Notes: generated from the letters alone by a model not told the origin. Shown: positions 7,002-15,545, counted from the first letter of the stretch. The stretch is DNA of 15,753 nt from Bacteroidota bacterium (GCA_004356305.1 SMXJ01000046.1:1-15753), one strand, 5' to 3'. Made by a program: numbers and translations.

Positions 7002-7880
7002 TCAATAATACAATTCGTCAGTACGCAGATTCAAAAATCGCTGAGTAGCAAAAAACGTACTTAACCAGGCGATAAATATACCCATCGAAATAATGAATAA
7101 TAACAGGCCTCCCAATAGCAACTTGTCACTCAATAATTCCAACTGAGGCCACGTATTGTCCAGAATATAGACAACACCTGAAACACCCGACATCGCTATG
7201 ATCGAACCGATGAATCCGAGTCGAATATTTTTCCAAATAAAAGGACGCCTGATAAAATGTTTGGTGGCGCCCACCATTTGCATTGTTTTAATAGTGAAGC
7301 GTTTGGCATATACCGAAAGGCGAATAGAACTATTGATCAATAAAACTGCAATGATCAGAAAGACCCCACTGAATACCAATACCCAAAAGCTTATTACCTT
7401 TATGTTCTTGTCGAATAATTCGACCAAAAGTTCGTCGTATTCCACCTCGGCAACAAAGTCTTTGAGACGTATTTCATCAGCAATATCTTTGAGTTGTTCC
7501 GAAGTAACGAATTCGGCCAATAATTCAACATCAATACTATTTTGAAGTGGGTTGTATCCCAAAAACTCCAGGTAATCCTCGCCTATGGTTTCCATATGTT
7601 GTTCGGCTGCCTCTTCTTTGGATACGTAGGTGGCAGATTTGGTATAATCTGCCATTTCGAGGCTTTGCTTTAGCTGATTTATTTCAACTTCTTTGGCAGA
7701 ATCTTTCAAATATATCGACAAGGGGATCTGCTCTTTAAAGTAACGTGACAATTGATTCGAATGGATCAAAAACAATCCTAACAATCCTAATAAGAACAGC
7801 ACCAACGAAATACTAAGGACCACGCTAAAATAGGATGAGATCAACCTGCGTTTTTGATATTTTTCGAATGATGATGCCAT
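7002..7880 (-). CDS. ftsX: Cell division protein FtsX
   Basis: FtsX is the membrane half of the FtsEX complex, which regulates peptidoglycan hydrolases at the septum. The 292-residue product has the family topology: cytoplasmic N-terminus (FEKYQKRRLISSYFS), membrane helix 1 (about 18-40), a large periplasmic domain (41-160) with the conserved start QIPLSIYLKD, then three more helices (about 163-184, 220-240 and 254-276). The cytoplasmic loop holds NSSIRLSVYAKRFTIKTMQM and VGATKHFIRRPF, the typical coupling region. ftsE is not next to it, as is common in Bacteroidota, where the ATPase is encoded elsewhere. It leads the - strand unit and is divergent from leuS across 119 bases. Its own promoter is not clear: TATTTTTA at 7903-7910 is close to a -7 element but ends in A. 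Confidence 0.93.
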   Translation of the reverse strand: MASSFEKYQKRRLISSYFSVVLSISLVLFLLGLLGLFLIHSNQLSRYFKEQIPLSIYLKDSAKEVEINQLKQSLEMADYTKSATYVSKEEAAEQHMETIGEDYLEFLGYNPLQNSIDVELLAEFVTSEQLKDIADEIRLKDFVAEVEYDELLVELFDKNIKVISFWVLVFSGVFLIIAVLLINSSIRLSVYAKRFTIKTMQMVGATKHFIRRPFIWKNIRLGFIGSIIAMSGVSGVVYILDNTWPQLELLSDKLLLGGLLLFIISMGIFIAWLSTFFATQRFLNLRTDELYY

Positions 7881-7950
7881 GGATATGGTGTAAATGGATA
7901 TGTAAAAATACGATGATTTTTACTTATCACACTTACTAACGTTTAAACTT

Positions 7951-7979
7951 TTGTCTTTCGTACAATAGCCGTAAATTTG
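7951..7979 (+). promoter_or_regulatory. leuS promoter (Bacteroidota -33/-7 type)
   Basis: TTG at 7951-7953 (within TTTTG) is followed after 18 bases by TAAATTTG at 7972-7979, an exact TAnnTTTG -7 element. The expected transcription start would be near 7986, leaving a leader of only about 14 bases before the leuS ATG at 8000. That leaves no room for a T-box or leader-peptide attenuator. Confidence 0.6.
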
Positions 7980-7999
7980 CTCCTCCAAATCGGATAAGG

Positions 8000-10978
8000 A
8001 TGAGTAAATATCACTTTAATGATATAGAGGCCAAGTGGCAAAAATTCTGGGCGGAGAATGGAACTTTCCAGGCGGAAAACCAAAGTGATAAACCTAAGTA
8101 TTATGTATTGGATATGTTCCCTTACCCATCGGGAGCGGGACTTCATGTAGGGCATCCCCTGGGCTATATTGCCAGTGATATCTATGCTCGATACAAACGT
8201 CACAAAGGCTTTAATGTATTGCACCCTCAGGGGTATGATTCGTTTGGATTACCAGCCGAACAATACGCTATACAAACAGGGCAACACCCTCGCAAGACCA
8301 CTCAGGAGAATATTGGCCGTTACCGTGTGCAACTGGATAAAATTGGTTTTTCTTTTGACTGGAGTCGGGAAGTAAGGACCTCAGATCCCAGTTACTACAA
8401 ATGGACCCAATGGATCTTCATTCAATTATTTGAAAGCTGGTATTGCAAAACCCTCGAAAAGGCTCTTCCTATCTCTGAGTTGGTAGAAGTGTTTTCTGAA
8501 CAAGGAAACGAAAGTATCAATTTTGATTGCGGATATGATGCGCCGATATTTTCAGCAGATGAATGGAAGGCTTATTCCGAAGAAAAAAAAGAAAGTATCC
8601 TACTTAATTACCGGCTCACCTATTTGGCCGAGACCGAAGTAAATTGGTGTCCGGAGTTGGGTACTGTATTGGCGAACGATGAGATCGTCAACGGAGTTTC
8701 CGAACGTGGAGGTTATCCTGTGGTCCGGATGAAAATGATGCAATGGAGTATGCGTATTACCGCCTATGCACAGCGCCTGCTCGACGGGCTTGATAAAATT
8801 GATTGGCCACAGTCATTGAAAGATACTCAGATAAATTGGATAGGAAAGTCCAAAGGGGCTCTTGTAACCTTTAATGTAGTTCGGGCCAACGAGGATCTGA
8901 GAGGAGCAAAAATTGAAGTGTTTACCACGCGGCCGGATACTATTTTTGGAACTAGCTTTATAACCTTAGCACCCGAACATGATCTGGTAGAACGCTTAAC
9001 TACTATTGAGCAGAGGTTTGAAGTTTCAAAATATATAGAGGCCACTTCAAAGCGAAGTGAGCGTGAACGAATGGCCGATGTGAAAACGATCAGTGGTGTG
9101 TTTACAGGGGCCTATGCCGTGCATCCTTTTAGTGGGGAAGAAATCCCAATATGGATAGGAGATTATGTGTTGGCGGGCTACGGAACCGGTGCGGTGATGA
9201 GCGTACCCTGTGGAGACCAACGGGATCATGATTTTGCAAATCATTTTAATATTGACATTCCCAACATCTTTGAAGGAATTGATATTTCCGAAGAAGCCTT
9301 CGTCGATAAAGACAATACGATCATTGCGAATAGTGATTTTATCAACGGATTGAATTATGAAGAAGCATCCCAGAAAGTGATCGAAGCGTTGGAAGAGAAA
9401 AATACGGGTGAAGGCAAGATAAACTATCGATTACGTGATGCTGTGTTTTCGAGGCAACGATATTGGGGAGAGCCTTTCCCGGTCTATTACAAAGATGGAA
9501 TCCCAAAGATGATAGCGATAGAGCATCTTCCATTAACACTCCCTGAAGTAGAGAAATACTTACCCACAGAAACAGGGGAACCACCCTTGGGCCGTGCCGA
9601 TGTCTGGGCTTGGGATACTGATAAGAACGAAGTTGTCCCTAACCATAAAATTGATCATGAAACCGTATTTCCCTTAGAGTTGAATACTATGCCCGGCTGG
9701 GCAGGCAGCAGCTGTTATATGTTCCGTTATATGGATCCACACAATGAAGAAGAGCTTGCCTCCAAAGTCGCTATGGACTATTGGGAAAATGTCGATCTGT
9801 ATATAGGGGGAAGTGAACATGCAACCGGACATTTGCTCTACAGCCGATTCTGGGTCAAATTTCTCTACGATCTCGGAATTCTGAGTGTGGACGAGCCCTT
9901 TAAGAAGTTGATCAACCAGGGAATGATCATGGGAGAGAGTGCTCTTGCCTATAGATGGGATTACGGATTAGAAGGTAAGAGTGAAAAAAGAATACCAGTT
10001 TTTGTTTCGAAACATATAATTGATAAGGCAATTAGTGAAAAAGTGTTTTTGAAAAATGTCAATAAGAATATTGAAGATTTAGTTTTTAAACTATCTAAAA
10101 ATCATGATAAGCTAATTTTTTCTTCAAAAACTAAATTGTCACATTTTAGTCCAATACATGTTGATATTTCAATGGTTAACTCTTCAAATGAACTTGATAT
10201 CGAAGCTTTTAAAAACTCTCGTCTGGAGCTTGAAAGTGCCGAATTCGTCACCGAAGACGATGGTACGTTTAAAGTCTCTCGTGAAATAGAGAAAATGTCC
10301 AAGTCCAAGTACAATGTGGTCAACCCCGATGATATATGCGAGCAATATGGGGCAGATACCCTGCGTATGTACGAAATGTTCCTGGGCCCCTTGGAGCAGG
10401 CCAAACCATGGAATACGGCCGGGATCAGCGGAGTCCATTCGTTCCTGAAAAAAATGTGGAAATTGTATCACTCGGGTGCAAAGGATGGTTTTAACGTATC
10501 GAATAAAGTTGCCTCAAAAGATAACCTAAAGACCCTTCATAAAACCATAAAGAAAGTAGAAGAGGATATCAAAAATTTCAGTTTTAATACTTCGGTTTCC
10601 AGTTTTATGATCGCCGTAAATGAGTTAACTTCTCAAAAATGCAATAACAGGGAAATTCTCGAACCACTGGTAATTTTGATCTCACCATACGCCCCTCATA
10701 TCGCCGAAGAGTTGTGGGAGAAATTAGGACATAAAGAGAGTATCTCGACCGCTCCCTTTCCGAAGTTTGAATCTGAGTACTTAGTCGAAAACAGCAAAGA
10801 ATACCCTATTTCATTCAACGGGAAAACGCGCTTTACCATGGAGCTGCCTCTGGATATGAGCAAAGGCGATCTTGAAGCGGCGGTGATGGCACACGAAAAG
10901 ACCATTCGGTATCTGGATGGAAGAACACCCAAAAAAGTGATCGTGGTTCCGGGGAAAATTATAAATATCGTAGGGTGA
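8000..10978 (+). CDS. leuS: Leucyl-tRNA synthetase with an expanded AT-rich segment before KMSKS
   Basis: This class I aminoacyl-tRNA synthetase charges tRNA-Leu. The 992-residue product has the HIGH motif as HVGH (49-52), the CP1 editing domain with TTRPDTIFGTSF and GTGAVMSVPCGDQRDHDF (the conserved editing Asp is kept), AETEVNWCPELGTVLAND, the SGS-type catalytic core DLYIGGSEHATGHLLYSRFW, KMSKS (765-769), and an anticodon-binding C-terminus ending TPKKVIVVPGKIINIVG. A first insertion near residues 150-205 is usual in Bacteroidota. A second segment, about residues 654-734, lies where the leucine-specific domain is inserted; it is Lys/Asn/Phe-rich, longer than the versions I remember from relatives, and about 25% GC against about 46% on both sides. 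The frame is intact throughout. The downstream metallopeptidase is 109 bases away. Confidence 0.97.
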   Translation: MSKYHFNDIEAKWQKFWAENGTFQAENQSDKPKYYVLDMFPYPSGAGLHVGHPLGYIASDIYARYKRHKGFNVLHPQGYDSFGLPAEQYAIQTGQHPRKTTQENIGRYRVQLDKIGFSFDWSREVRTSDPSYYKWTQWIFIQLFESWYCKTLEKALPISELVEVFSEQGNESINFDCGYDAPIFSADEWKAYSEEKKESILLNYRLTYLAETEVNWCPELGTVLANDEIVNGVSERGGYPVVRMKMMQWSMRITAYAQRLLDGLDKIDWPQSLKDTQINWIGKSKGALVTFNVVRANEDLRGAKIEVFTTRPDTIFGTSFITLAPEHDLVERLTTIEQRFEVSKYIEATSKRSERERMADVKTISGVFTGAYAVHPFSGEEIPIWIGDYVLAGYGTGAVMSVPCGDQRDHDFANHFNIDIPNIFEGIDISEEAFVDKDNTIIANSDFINGLNYEEASQKVIEALEEKNTGEGKINYRLRDAVFSRQRYWGEPFPVYYKDGIPKMIAIEHLPLTLPEVEKYLPTETGEPPLGRADVWAWDTDKNEVVPNHKIDHETVFPLELNTMPGWAGSSCYMFRYMDPHNEEELASKVAMDYWENVDLYIGGSEHATGHLLYSRFWVKFLYDLGILSVDEPFKKLINQGMIMGESALAYRWDYGLEGKSEKRIPVFVSKHIIDKAISEKVFLKNVNKNIEDLVFKLSKNHDKLIFSSKTKLSHFSPIHVDISMVNSSNELDIEAFKNSRLELESAEFVTEDDGTFKVSREIEKMSKSKYNVVNPDDICEQYGADTLRMYEMFLGPLEQAKPWNTAGISGVHSFLKKMWKLYHSGAKDGFNVSNKVASKDNLKTLHKTIKKVEEDIKNFSFNTSVSSFMIAVNELTSQKCNNREILEPLVILISPYAPHIAEELWEKLGHKESISTAPFPKFESEYLVENSKEYPISFNGKTRFTMELPLDMSKGDLEAAVMAHEKTIRYLDGRTPKKVIVVPGKIINIVG

Positions 10979-11018
10979 TGGATGATGTTGCTGTCTTCAC
11001 ATTATTGACGGATTGTCA

Positions 11019-11034
11019 GCCGTTTTGCTTCGGC
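11019..11034 (+). terminator. Weak terminator candidate after leuS
   Basis: GCCG (11019-11022) can pair with CGGC (11031-11034) across an 8-base loop, followed by CTTATTTTTG. The stem is only four G-C-type pairs, so this is a weak candidate, but it is the only T-tract hairpin I see between leuS and the next gene. Confidence 0.3.
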
Positions 11035-11056
11035 CTTATTTTTGCTGAAGATCAAT

Positions 11057-11064
11057 TAACTTTG
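11057..11064 (+). promoter_or_regulatory. Possible -7 promoter element of the metallopeptidase gene
   Basis: TAACTTTG fits TAnnTTTG exactly and ends 23 bases before the ATG at 11088, a typical leader length. No TTG is found at the usual 17-23 base spacing; the nearest, at 11042-11044, is too close. The call rests on the -7 element alone. Confidence 0.4.
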
Positions 11065-11087
11065 AATAACTTTAAACTTCAGAAACG

Positions 11088-11783
11088 ATGATGGGATATT
11101 ATATACTGGCGGGAGTTCTCTTTTTAGTGAGCTCATTTGTTAGCAATCGACTTAAAAGCAAATTCAGAAAATACTCTAAGATAAATTTACAAAACGGGAT
11201 GAGCGGTGCAGAGATCGCCGAAAAAATGCTGTCCGACAATAATATTTTTGATGTTCAGGTGATTTCCACTAAAGGAATGCTAACAGACCATTACAATCCG
11301 ACAAATAAAACAGTAAACCTGAGCGAAGCTGTGTACAATCAAAGGAACGCCGCCGCTGCCGCTATCGCTGCACATGAATGCGGCCATGCCGTACAGCACT
11401 CCACGGCCTATAGCTGGTTGCAAATGCGAAGCCAAATCGTTCCCGTCGTTGGAATTGCCAGTAAATTATCCAATTTCGTGATCATGGCAGGATTAATAAT
11501 TACGGCTATTGGAGCCTTGGGAGGTATAGGAGCTTATATATTTTTATTAGGAATTGGCCTTTTCGCTGTAACCACTGCGTTCGCCTTCATCACTTTACCG
11601 GTTGAATTTGATGCCAGTAAGCGGGCTTTGGTTTGGTTGCAAAAAGAAAATATGGTCACCGAGCAAGAGTATTCAGGGGCCCAAGATGCTTTAAAATGGG
11701 CGGCTCGTACCTACGTGGTTGCAGCCTTTGGATCTCTGGCAACACTCTTGTATTTTATTATGATCTTTATGGGGAGACGATAG
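11088..11783 (+). CDS. YugP-type membrane zinc metallopeptidase
   Basis: The 231-residue product belongs to the neutral zinc metallopeptidase 2 (YugP) family. Features in order are an N-terminal membrane helix (about 3-20), a cytoplasmic or periplasmic domain with LSEAVYNQRNAAAAAIAAHE (79-97), the metal site HECGHAVQ (H96, E97, H100), two membrane helices (about 127-144 and 147-170), LPVEFDASKRAL (170-181) where E173 is a candidate third zinc ligand, and a final membrane helix near the C-terminus (about 211-228). The glutamate of HExxH is present, so the enzyme should be active. Substrates are unknown. Two adjacent ATG codons (11088 and 11091) are both possible starts. Between it and the convergent saccharopine dehydrogenase-like gene are 56 AT-rich bases without a strong terminator. 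Confidence 0.9.
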   Translation: MMGYYILAGVLFLVSSFVSNRLKSKFRKYSKINLQNGMSGAEIAEKMLSDNNIFDVQVISTKGMLTDHYNPTNKTVNLSEAVYNQRNAAAAAIAAHECGHAVQHSTAYSWLQMRSQIVPVVGIASKLSNFVIMAGLIITAIGALGGIGAYIFLLGIGLFAVTTAFAFITLPVEFDASKRALVWLQKENMVTEQEYSGAQDALKWAARTYVVAAFGSLATLLYFIMIFMGRR

Positions 11784-11839
11784 CGTTCATTGTCAGGAAA
11801 ACATACACTCTTTAAATATAATATCAGGAGGGATAATTT

Positions 11840-13210
11840 TCAACCCATTATATTATCGGGATTATATCCCAAATAATCTGTAAAATGTTCCTTAAAACTT
11901 ATACCGTGTGTATTCAGTTCCTTTAAAATAGGTTCATAGACCTCTTTGGTTATTGGAATTTGTACACCCAGAGTTGATATTTTCTTATTTAAGATCCGTA
12001 GAGCTGCCATGGCTACGGGAAGACCAACGGATTTTGCCATCGCGGTATGGATTTGATCTTCTCCAATGAGCGCCATATTGCTGTCTATTTGTTTTTTCTT
12101 GCCTTCGAGTTCGTACCCAAATTTGTGATACATCACTATCATATCTTTATCATCTTCATTGAGCGTCCATTTGTCCATCAATATTTTCTGAAGACATTTT
12201 GCAGGACTGGCATTTTCGATCCCCAGCTTCTTTTCATTATTGAATAGGTCCAATTCCATTAATTTGTACCACATCAAATCGTCCTGATCGATCTTTAGGG
12301 CGTAGCGCATTTTCAATTCAACCGAATCTGTGGGGGAATAGGGTAAAAACAAGTTTACAAAATCGCGATACGATAATTTTTCAGAATTCGGAATAGTATA
12401 GCCGTCATCGGTCATTCCCATTTGCACAAACATATTCCAGGCCTTACTGAAGCCAACCCGCCTCATGGTTCCTCGATAGAGCGTAAGTATATCCTGAAGG
12501 CCATAAATGCTTTGGTATCTCAAAGAGTTTCGGTTGGCATAGGCTTCAAATCTTCCATAATCATCTATATCGAGGAATTCCGTTCTTCTGAATAACTTAT
12601 GATACGGGATGAATTTATAAGTTCCTTCTTGAATAAATTTAGCAGCCCCACCTTGCCCTGCCAAAACTACGTTACGGGGGTTCCAGGTAAATTTATAATG
12701 CCAAAGGTTATCATCGCTTTCGGGAGCGACGAGGCCACCCGTAAACGATTCGAATAAGAGCATTTTCCCGCCCCCATCACGAATACGATCGATCACTTGC
12801 ATTGCGCTCATATGGTCTATTCCGGGATCGACGCCGATTTCATTCATAAAAACCAATCCTTTTTCTTTGGCCTCCTCGTCCAAGGCCTGCATTTCATCGT
12901 TTATGTAGGACGCTGTCACAAGGTGTTTACTAAAGGCAATGCAATCTTTAGCTGCTTCCATATGGAAACGGGCAGGAAGCATAGAGATAACCAGATCGGA
13001 GCTTTTAATCGCATCCTGTCGCTGGGCTTCATCCAAAACATCCAGTAAGATCGCTTTGGCATTGGGATGTCCTTGTACAAATTTTTGTGCGTTCTCAAGG
13101 GAAAGATCTCCAAGGGTTATAAAGAGGTTCTCGCTTTGAGATTTATCGAGTAAATACTTGATTAAACTTGTGGCAGAACGTCCGGCACCAATGACTAAAA
13201 TATTTCGCAT
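11840..13210 (-). CDS. Saccharopine dehydrogenase-like oxidoreductase
   Basis: The 456-residue product has an N-terminal Rossmann domain (residues 3-125: ILVIGAGRSATSLIKYLL, the acidic D35 at the end of strand 2, SDLVISMLPARFH) and the catalytic-domain signature of the saccharopine dehydrogenase family: NEIGVDPGIDHMSAMQVID (123-141), FESFTGGLVAPESDDN (153-168) and YKFTWNPRNVVLAGQGGAA (172-190). This resembles the glutamate-forming (Lys9-like) branch, which splits saccharopine into lysine or aminoadipate semialdehyde plus glutamate, so lysine catabolism is the likely role. The partner lysine-ketoglutarate reductase is not in the window, so the substrate is inferred. D35 favours NAD over NADP. 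The ATG (13208-13210) is divergent from the DUF423 gene; no -7 element was recognised on this strand. Confidence 0.88.
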   Translation of the reverse strand: MRNILVIGAGRSATSLIKYLLDKSQSENLFITLGDLSLENAQKFVQGHPNAKAILLDVLDEAQRQDAIKSSDLVISMLPARFHMEAAKDCIAFSKHLVTASYINDEMQALDEEAKEKGLVFMNEIGVDPGIDHMSAMQVIDRIRDGGGKMLLFESFTGGLVAPESDDNLWHYKFTWNPRNVVLAGQGGAAKFIQEGTYKFIPYHKLFRRTEFLDIDDYGRFEAYANRNSLRYQSIYGLQDILTLYRGTMRRVGFSKAWNMFVQMGMTDDGYTIPNSEKLSYRDFVNLFLPYSPTDSVELKMRYALKIDQDDLMWYKLMELDLFNNEKKLGIENASPAKCLQKILMDKWTLNEDDKDMIVMYHKFGYELEGKKKQIDSNMALIGEDQIHTAMAKSVGLPVAMAALRILNKKISTLGVQIPITKEVYEPILKELNTHGISFKEHFTDYLGYNPDNIMG

Positions 13211-13232
13211 TCCTAGTATTTTCGTAAATTCG

Positions 13233-13240
13233 TATGTTTG
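13233..13240 (+). promoter_or_regulatory. Possible -7 element of the DUF423 gene
   Basis: TATGTTTG matches TAnnTTTG in the short divergent gap after the saccharopine dehydrogenase start. If used, transcription would begin near 13246. That excludes a start codon at 13238 and fits the downstream TTG at 13346. No -33 TTG is visible. Confidence 0.3.
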
Positions 13241-13345
13241 TATCTGGAAAGGACGAATGTAGTAAATTACGCGAATACCAATGAAACGAACAGCGAAAAT
13301 TTTAAGAAAAATCCGTGGTTATTAAATCTTAAAAGCTTGAATAAA

Positions 13346-13732
13346 TTGGACAAAAGAATTGTGGTTACAGCTTCTTTTTTGGGAGCACTGACCATAGCTA
13401 TTGGTGCTTTTGGAGCACATGGTTTAAAACAGCTCGTAGAGGCCGATGTCATTACCAGTTTTGAAACAGGAGTGCGCTACCAAATGTTTCACCTAATAGT
13501 GTTGCTCATCATTGGTTTTTCCGTTCCTATTTCAGCAACGACTAAAAAATGGGTGTTTTGGTTTTTTATCGGCGGAATTATATTGTTCTCAGGCTCCATT
13601 TACATCATGGTCTTGAAAGAGATACTGCCCTTCGACGTTAAATTCCTCGGTCCTGTCACTCCTTTGGGAGGCCTCTCATTTATAATAGGGTGGCTTCGCT
13701 TAGGTTATGGATTATTAAAGTTAAAATCGTAA
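13346..13732 (+). CDS. DUF423 family small membrane protein
   Basis: The product is a four-helix membrane protein of the DUF423 (YgdD) family, about 128 residues from TTG 13346. It opens LDKRIVVTASFLGALTIAIG and continues AFGAHGLKQLV, the family signature (GALxxxxGAFGAHGL), then carries ETGVRYQMFHLIVLL, a GGIILFSGSIYIMVL segment and the C-terminal VTPLGGLSFIIGW motif. The open frame extends upstream to TTG 13238, but those 36 extra residues are polar and unlike the family, and there is no in-frame ATG before the membrane core, so a non-ATG start is needed. TTG 13337 is another candidate. The function of DUF423 proteins is unknown. It stands between a divergent saccharopine dehydrogenase-like gene and pckA, 69 bases from the latter. 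Confidence 0.85.
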   Translation: MDKRIVVTASFLGALTIAIGAFGAHGLKQLVEADVITSFETGVRYQMFHLIVLLIIGFSVPISATTKKWVFWFFIGGIILFSGSIYIMVLKEILPFDVKFLGPVTPLGGLSFIIGWLRLGYGLLKLKS

Positions 13733-13773
13733 GAATTCTGGATCAATTAAGGTATTATCTATTTTAGTTTTTT

Positions 13774-13781
13774 TATTTTTG
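13774..13781 (+). promoter_or_regulatory. Possible -7 element of pckA
   Basis: TATTTTTG fits TAnnTTTG and ends 20 bases before the pckA ATG, giving a short leader of about 14 bases. It lies in a T-rich stretch, so a chance match is possible. No TTG -33 partner is seen. Confidence 0.4.
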
Positions 13782-13801
13782 CCCTCAACAAACACTAAGT
13801 T

Positions 13802-15400
13802 ATGGTCGACAACAACCAAACTACGAAAACGATTTCACTGGAAGACTATGGAATCAAAGCTTCAAAAATAAATTACCAACTTACCTCACAAGAATTACAC
13901 GAAGAAACATTGGCAAAAGGACAAGGGAAAGAAACCAATACAGGTGCTCTAGCTATTAATACAGGGGAATTCACCGGCCGCTCTCCCAAAGACCGTTTTA
14001 TAGTAAAAGATGAAGTTACTGCCGATAGAGTATGGTGGGGTAAAATAAATATTCCGTTTGAGGCAGATAAATTCGATGCTTTGTACGATAGAGTTGTCGC
14101 ATATCTTAATGGGAGCGAAGTGTATGTTCGCGATTGCTATGCATGCGCAGATATAAACTATAAATTGAATATACGGGTCATTAACGAACATCCCTGGAGC
14201 AATATGTTTGCACTTAATATGTTTTTACGTCCCAATGCTGAAGAATTAGAAGATTTTGATCCGGATTGGATCGTTGTGAATGCTCCCGGATTTATGGCAA
14301 TCCCTGAACGAGATGGAACAAGACAACATAATTTTGCTATTTTGAATTTCAGCAAAAAGATCGCTTTGATTGGAGGAACCAGCTATACAGGAGAGATTAA
14401 AAAAGGCATATTCTCTGCACTGAATTTTATCCTTCCGGTATTTCAAAATACCTTGCCTATGCATTGCTCCGCTAATGTTGGCGATGATGGGGAAACAGCC
14501 ATTTTCTTCGGGCTTTCCGGGACCGGGAAAACCACACTTTCTGCCGATCCCGATCGAAAGTTGATCGGTGATGATGAGCATGGATGGACAGCGGAGAACA
14601 GTGTTTTTAATTTTGAAGGAGGCTGCTATGCAAAAGCAATTGACCTATCCGAAGAAAATGAACCCGATATCTACAGAGCGATCAAACCCGGCGCTATTTT
14701 GGAAAATGTCATCATGGATGAAAACGGGCAAGTAGATTTTAGCGACGTATCTATCACTCAAAATACACGTGTGAGCTACCCTATTTATCATATTGATCAT
14801 ATTCAGGTACCATCCATTGGTCACAATCCGAAAAATATATTCTTTCTAACTGCAGATGCTTTTGGTGTACTCCCTCCCATTTCCAAGTTGACTCCGGGGC
14901 AGGCAGCTTATCATTTCATAAGCGGATATACAGCCAAAATAGCTGGAACGGAAGAAGGAATCGAAGAACCTCTTCCAAGTTTTTCCGCATGTTTTGGAGC
15001 TCCATTCATGCCGCTACACCCTACAAAATATGCCGAGATGCTGAGCTCGAAAATGCTAAAAACCGGAGTGAATGTCTGGTTGGTGAATACAGGATGGACC
15101 GGGGGTCCCTATGGCGTTGGCAGCAGAATGAAACTAAAGTACACCCGTGCGATGATCACAGCGGCTCTAAAAGACCAATTGAAAGAGGTAGCATACGAAC
15201 AACATCCCATATTTGGATTGAGTGTTCCGCAGAGTTGCCCAAACATACCCAGTGAGGTATTGAATCCCAGAGGGACCTGGGCAGACAAAACCGCCTATGA
15301 TATCAAAGCAAAAGAATTAGCGACCTCCTTTGAAGAGAATTTCAAGCAATTTGCTGATTATGCCAATGAGGATATCCTTTCGGGAGCTCCCATAGGGTAA
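13802..15400 (+). CDS. pckA: Phosphoenolpyruvate carboxykinase (ATP)
   Basis: This cytoplasmic enzyme converts oxaloacetate and ATP to phosphoenolpyruvate, CO2 and ADP, the first step of gluconeogenesis; some Bacteroidota also use it for CO2 fixation. The 532-residue product has the expected ATP-type length and motifs: TGRSPKDRF (58-66, substrate-binding Arg60), GEIKKG (197-202, metal-ligand Lys), MHCSANVG (220-227, H221), kinase-1a P-loop GLSGTGKTTLS (237-247, K243), kinase-2 LIGDDEHGW (254-262) and a C-terminal NTGWTGGPYGVGSRM adenine-binding region. The ATG at 13802 gives a normal N-terminus. A strong terminator lies 20 bases after the stop, so pckA is probably transcribed alone or with DUF423 upstream. 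Only a -7 element was found. Confidence 0.98.
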   Translation: MVDNNQTTKTISLEDYGIKASKINYQLTSQELHEETLAKGQGKETNTGALAINTGEFTGRSPKDRFIVKDEVTADRVWWGKINIPFEADKFDALYDRVVAYLNGSEVYVRDCYACADINYKLNIRVINEHPWSNMFALNMFLRPNAEELEDFDPDWIVVNAPGFMAIPERDGTRQHNFAILNFSKKIALIGGTSYTGEIKKGIFSALNFILPVFQNTLPMHCSANVGDDGETAIFFGLSGTGKTTLSADPDRKLIGDDEHGWTAENSVFNFEGGCYAKAIDLSEENEPDIYRAIKPGAILENVIMDENGQVDFSDVSITQNTRVSYPIYHIDHIQVPSIGHNPKNIFFLTADAFGVLPPISKLTPGQAAYHFISGYTAKIAGTEEGIEEPLPSFSACFGAPFMPLHPTKYAEMLSSKMLKTGVNVWLVNTGWTGGPYGVGSRMKLKYTRAMITAALKDQLKEVAYEQHPIFGLSVPQSCPNIPSEVLNPRGTWADKTAYDIKAKELATSFEENFKQFADYANEDILSGAPIG

Positions 15401-15420
15401 TTGGATTAAAGCATCGAATT

Positions 15421-15450
15421 ACAAAAGGATCGTAATTGCGATCCTTTTGT
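15421..15450 (+). terminator. Rho-independent terminator of pckA
   Basis: A 12-bp perfect stem, ACAAAAGGATCG (15421-15432) and CGATCCTTTTGT (15439-15450), with a 6-base loop TAATTG, is followed by GCTTTT. It begins 20 bases after the pckA stop codon. Confidence 0.85.
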
Positions 15451-15491
15451 GCTTTTAGATATTGCGGAATGAAACAGCCAGCTCCAAATAA

Positions 15492-15521
15492 AAATCGCCC
15501 TATTTTTTTTTAAAGCGATTT
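15492..15521 (-). terminator. Terminator of hemD (- strand)
   Basis: Read on the - strand, AAATCGC (15521-15515) pairs with GCGATTT (15498-15492) across a 16-base A-rich loop and runs into TT then ATTT. It lies 24 bases after the hemD stop. The seven-pair stem with its T tract suits a hemD terminator; a longer outer repeat (15465-15532) encloses it. Confidence 0.6.
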
Positions 15522-15545
15522 ATCTCATTCCGAAGAAATGAATAT

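Noticed and set aside
8441..8640. Insertion in the LeuRS catalytic domain as a novelty
   Set aside because: A segment of this kind, with PISxLxxxFxxxGN and IFSAxEW motifs, is usual in Bacteroidota LeuRS as I recall it, and its base composition matches its flanks.
11814..11859. AT-rich inverted repeat as a terminator between the convergent metallopeptidase and saccharopine dehydrogenase genes
   Set aside because: The pairing AATATAAT/ATTATATT with an inner GGG/CCC is asymmetric and weak, it overlaps the end of the - strand gene, and it has no T tract.
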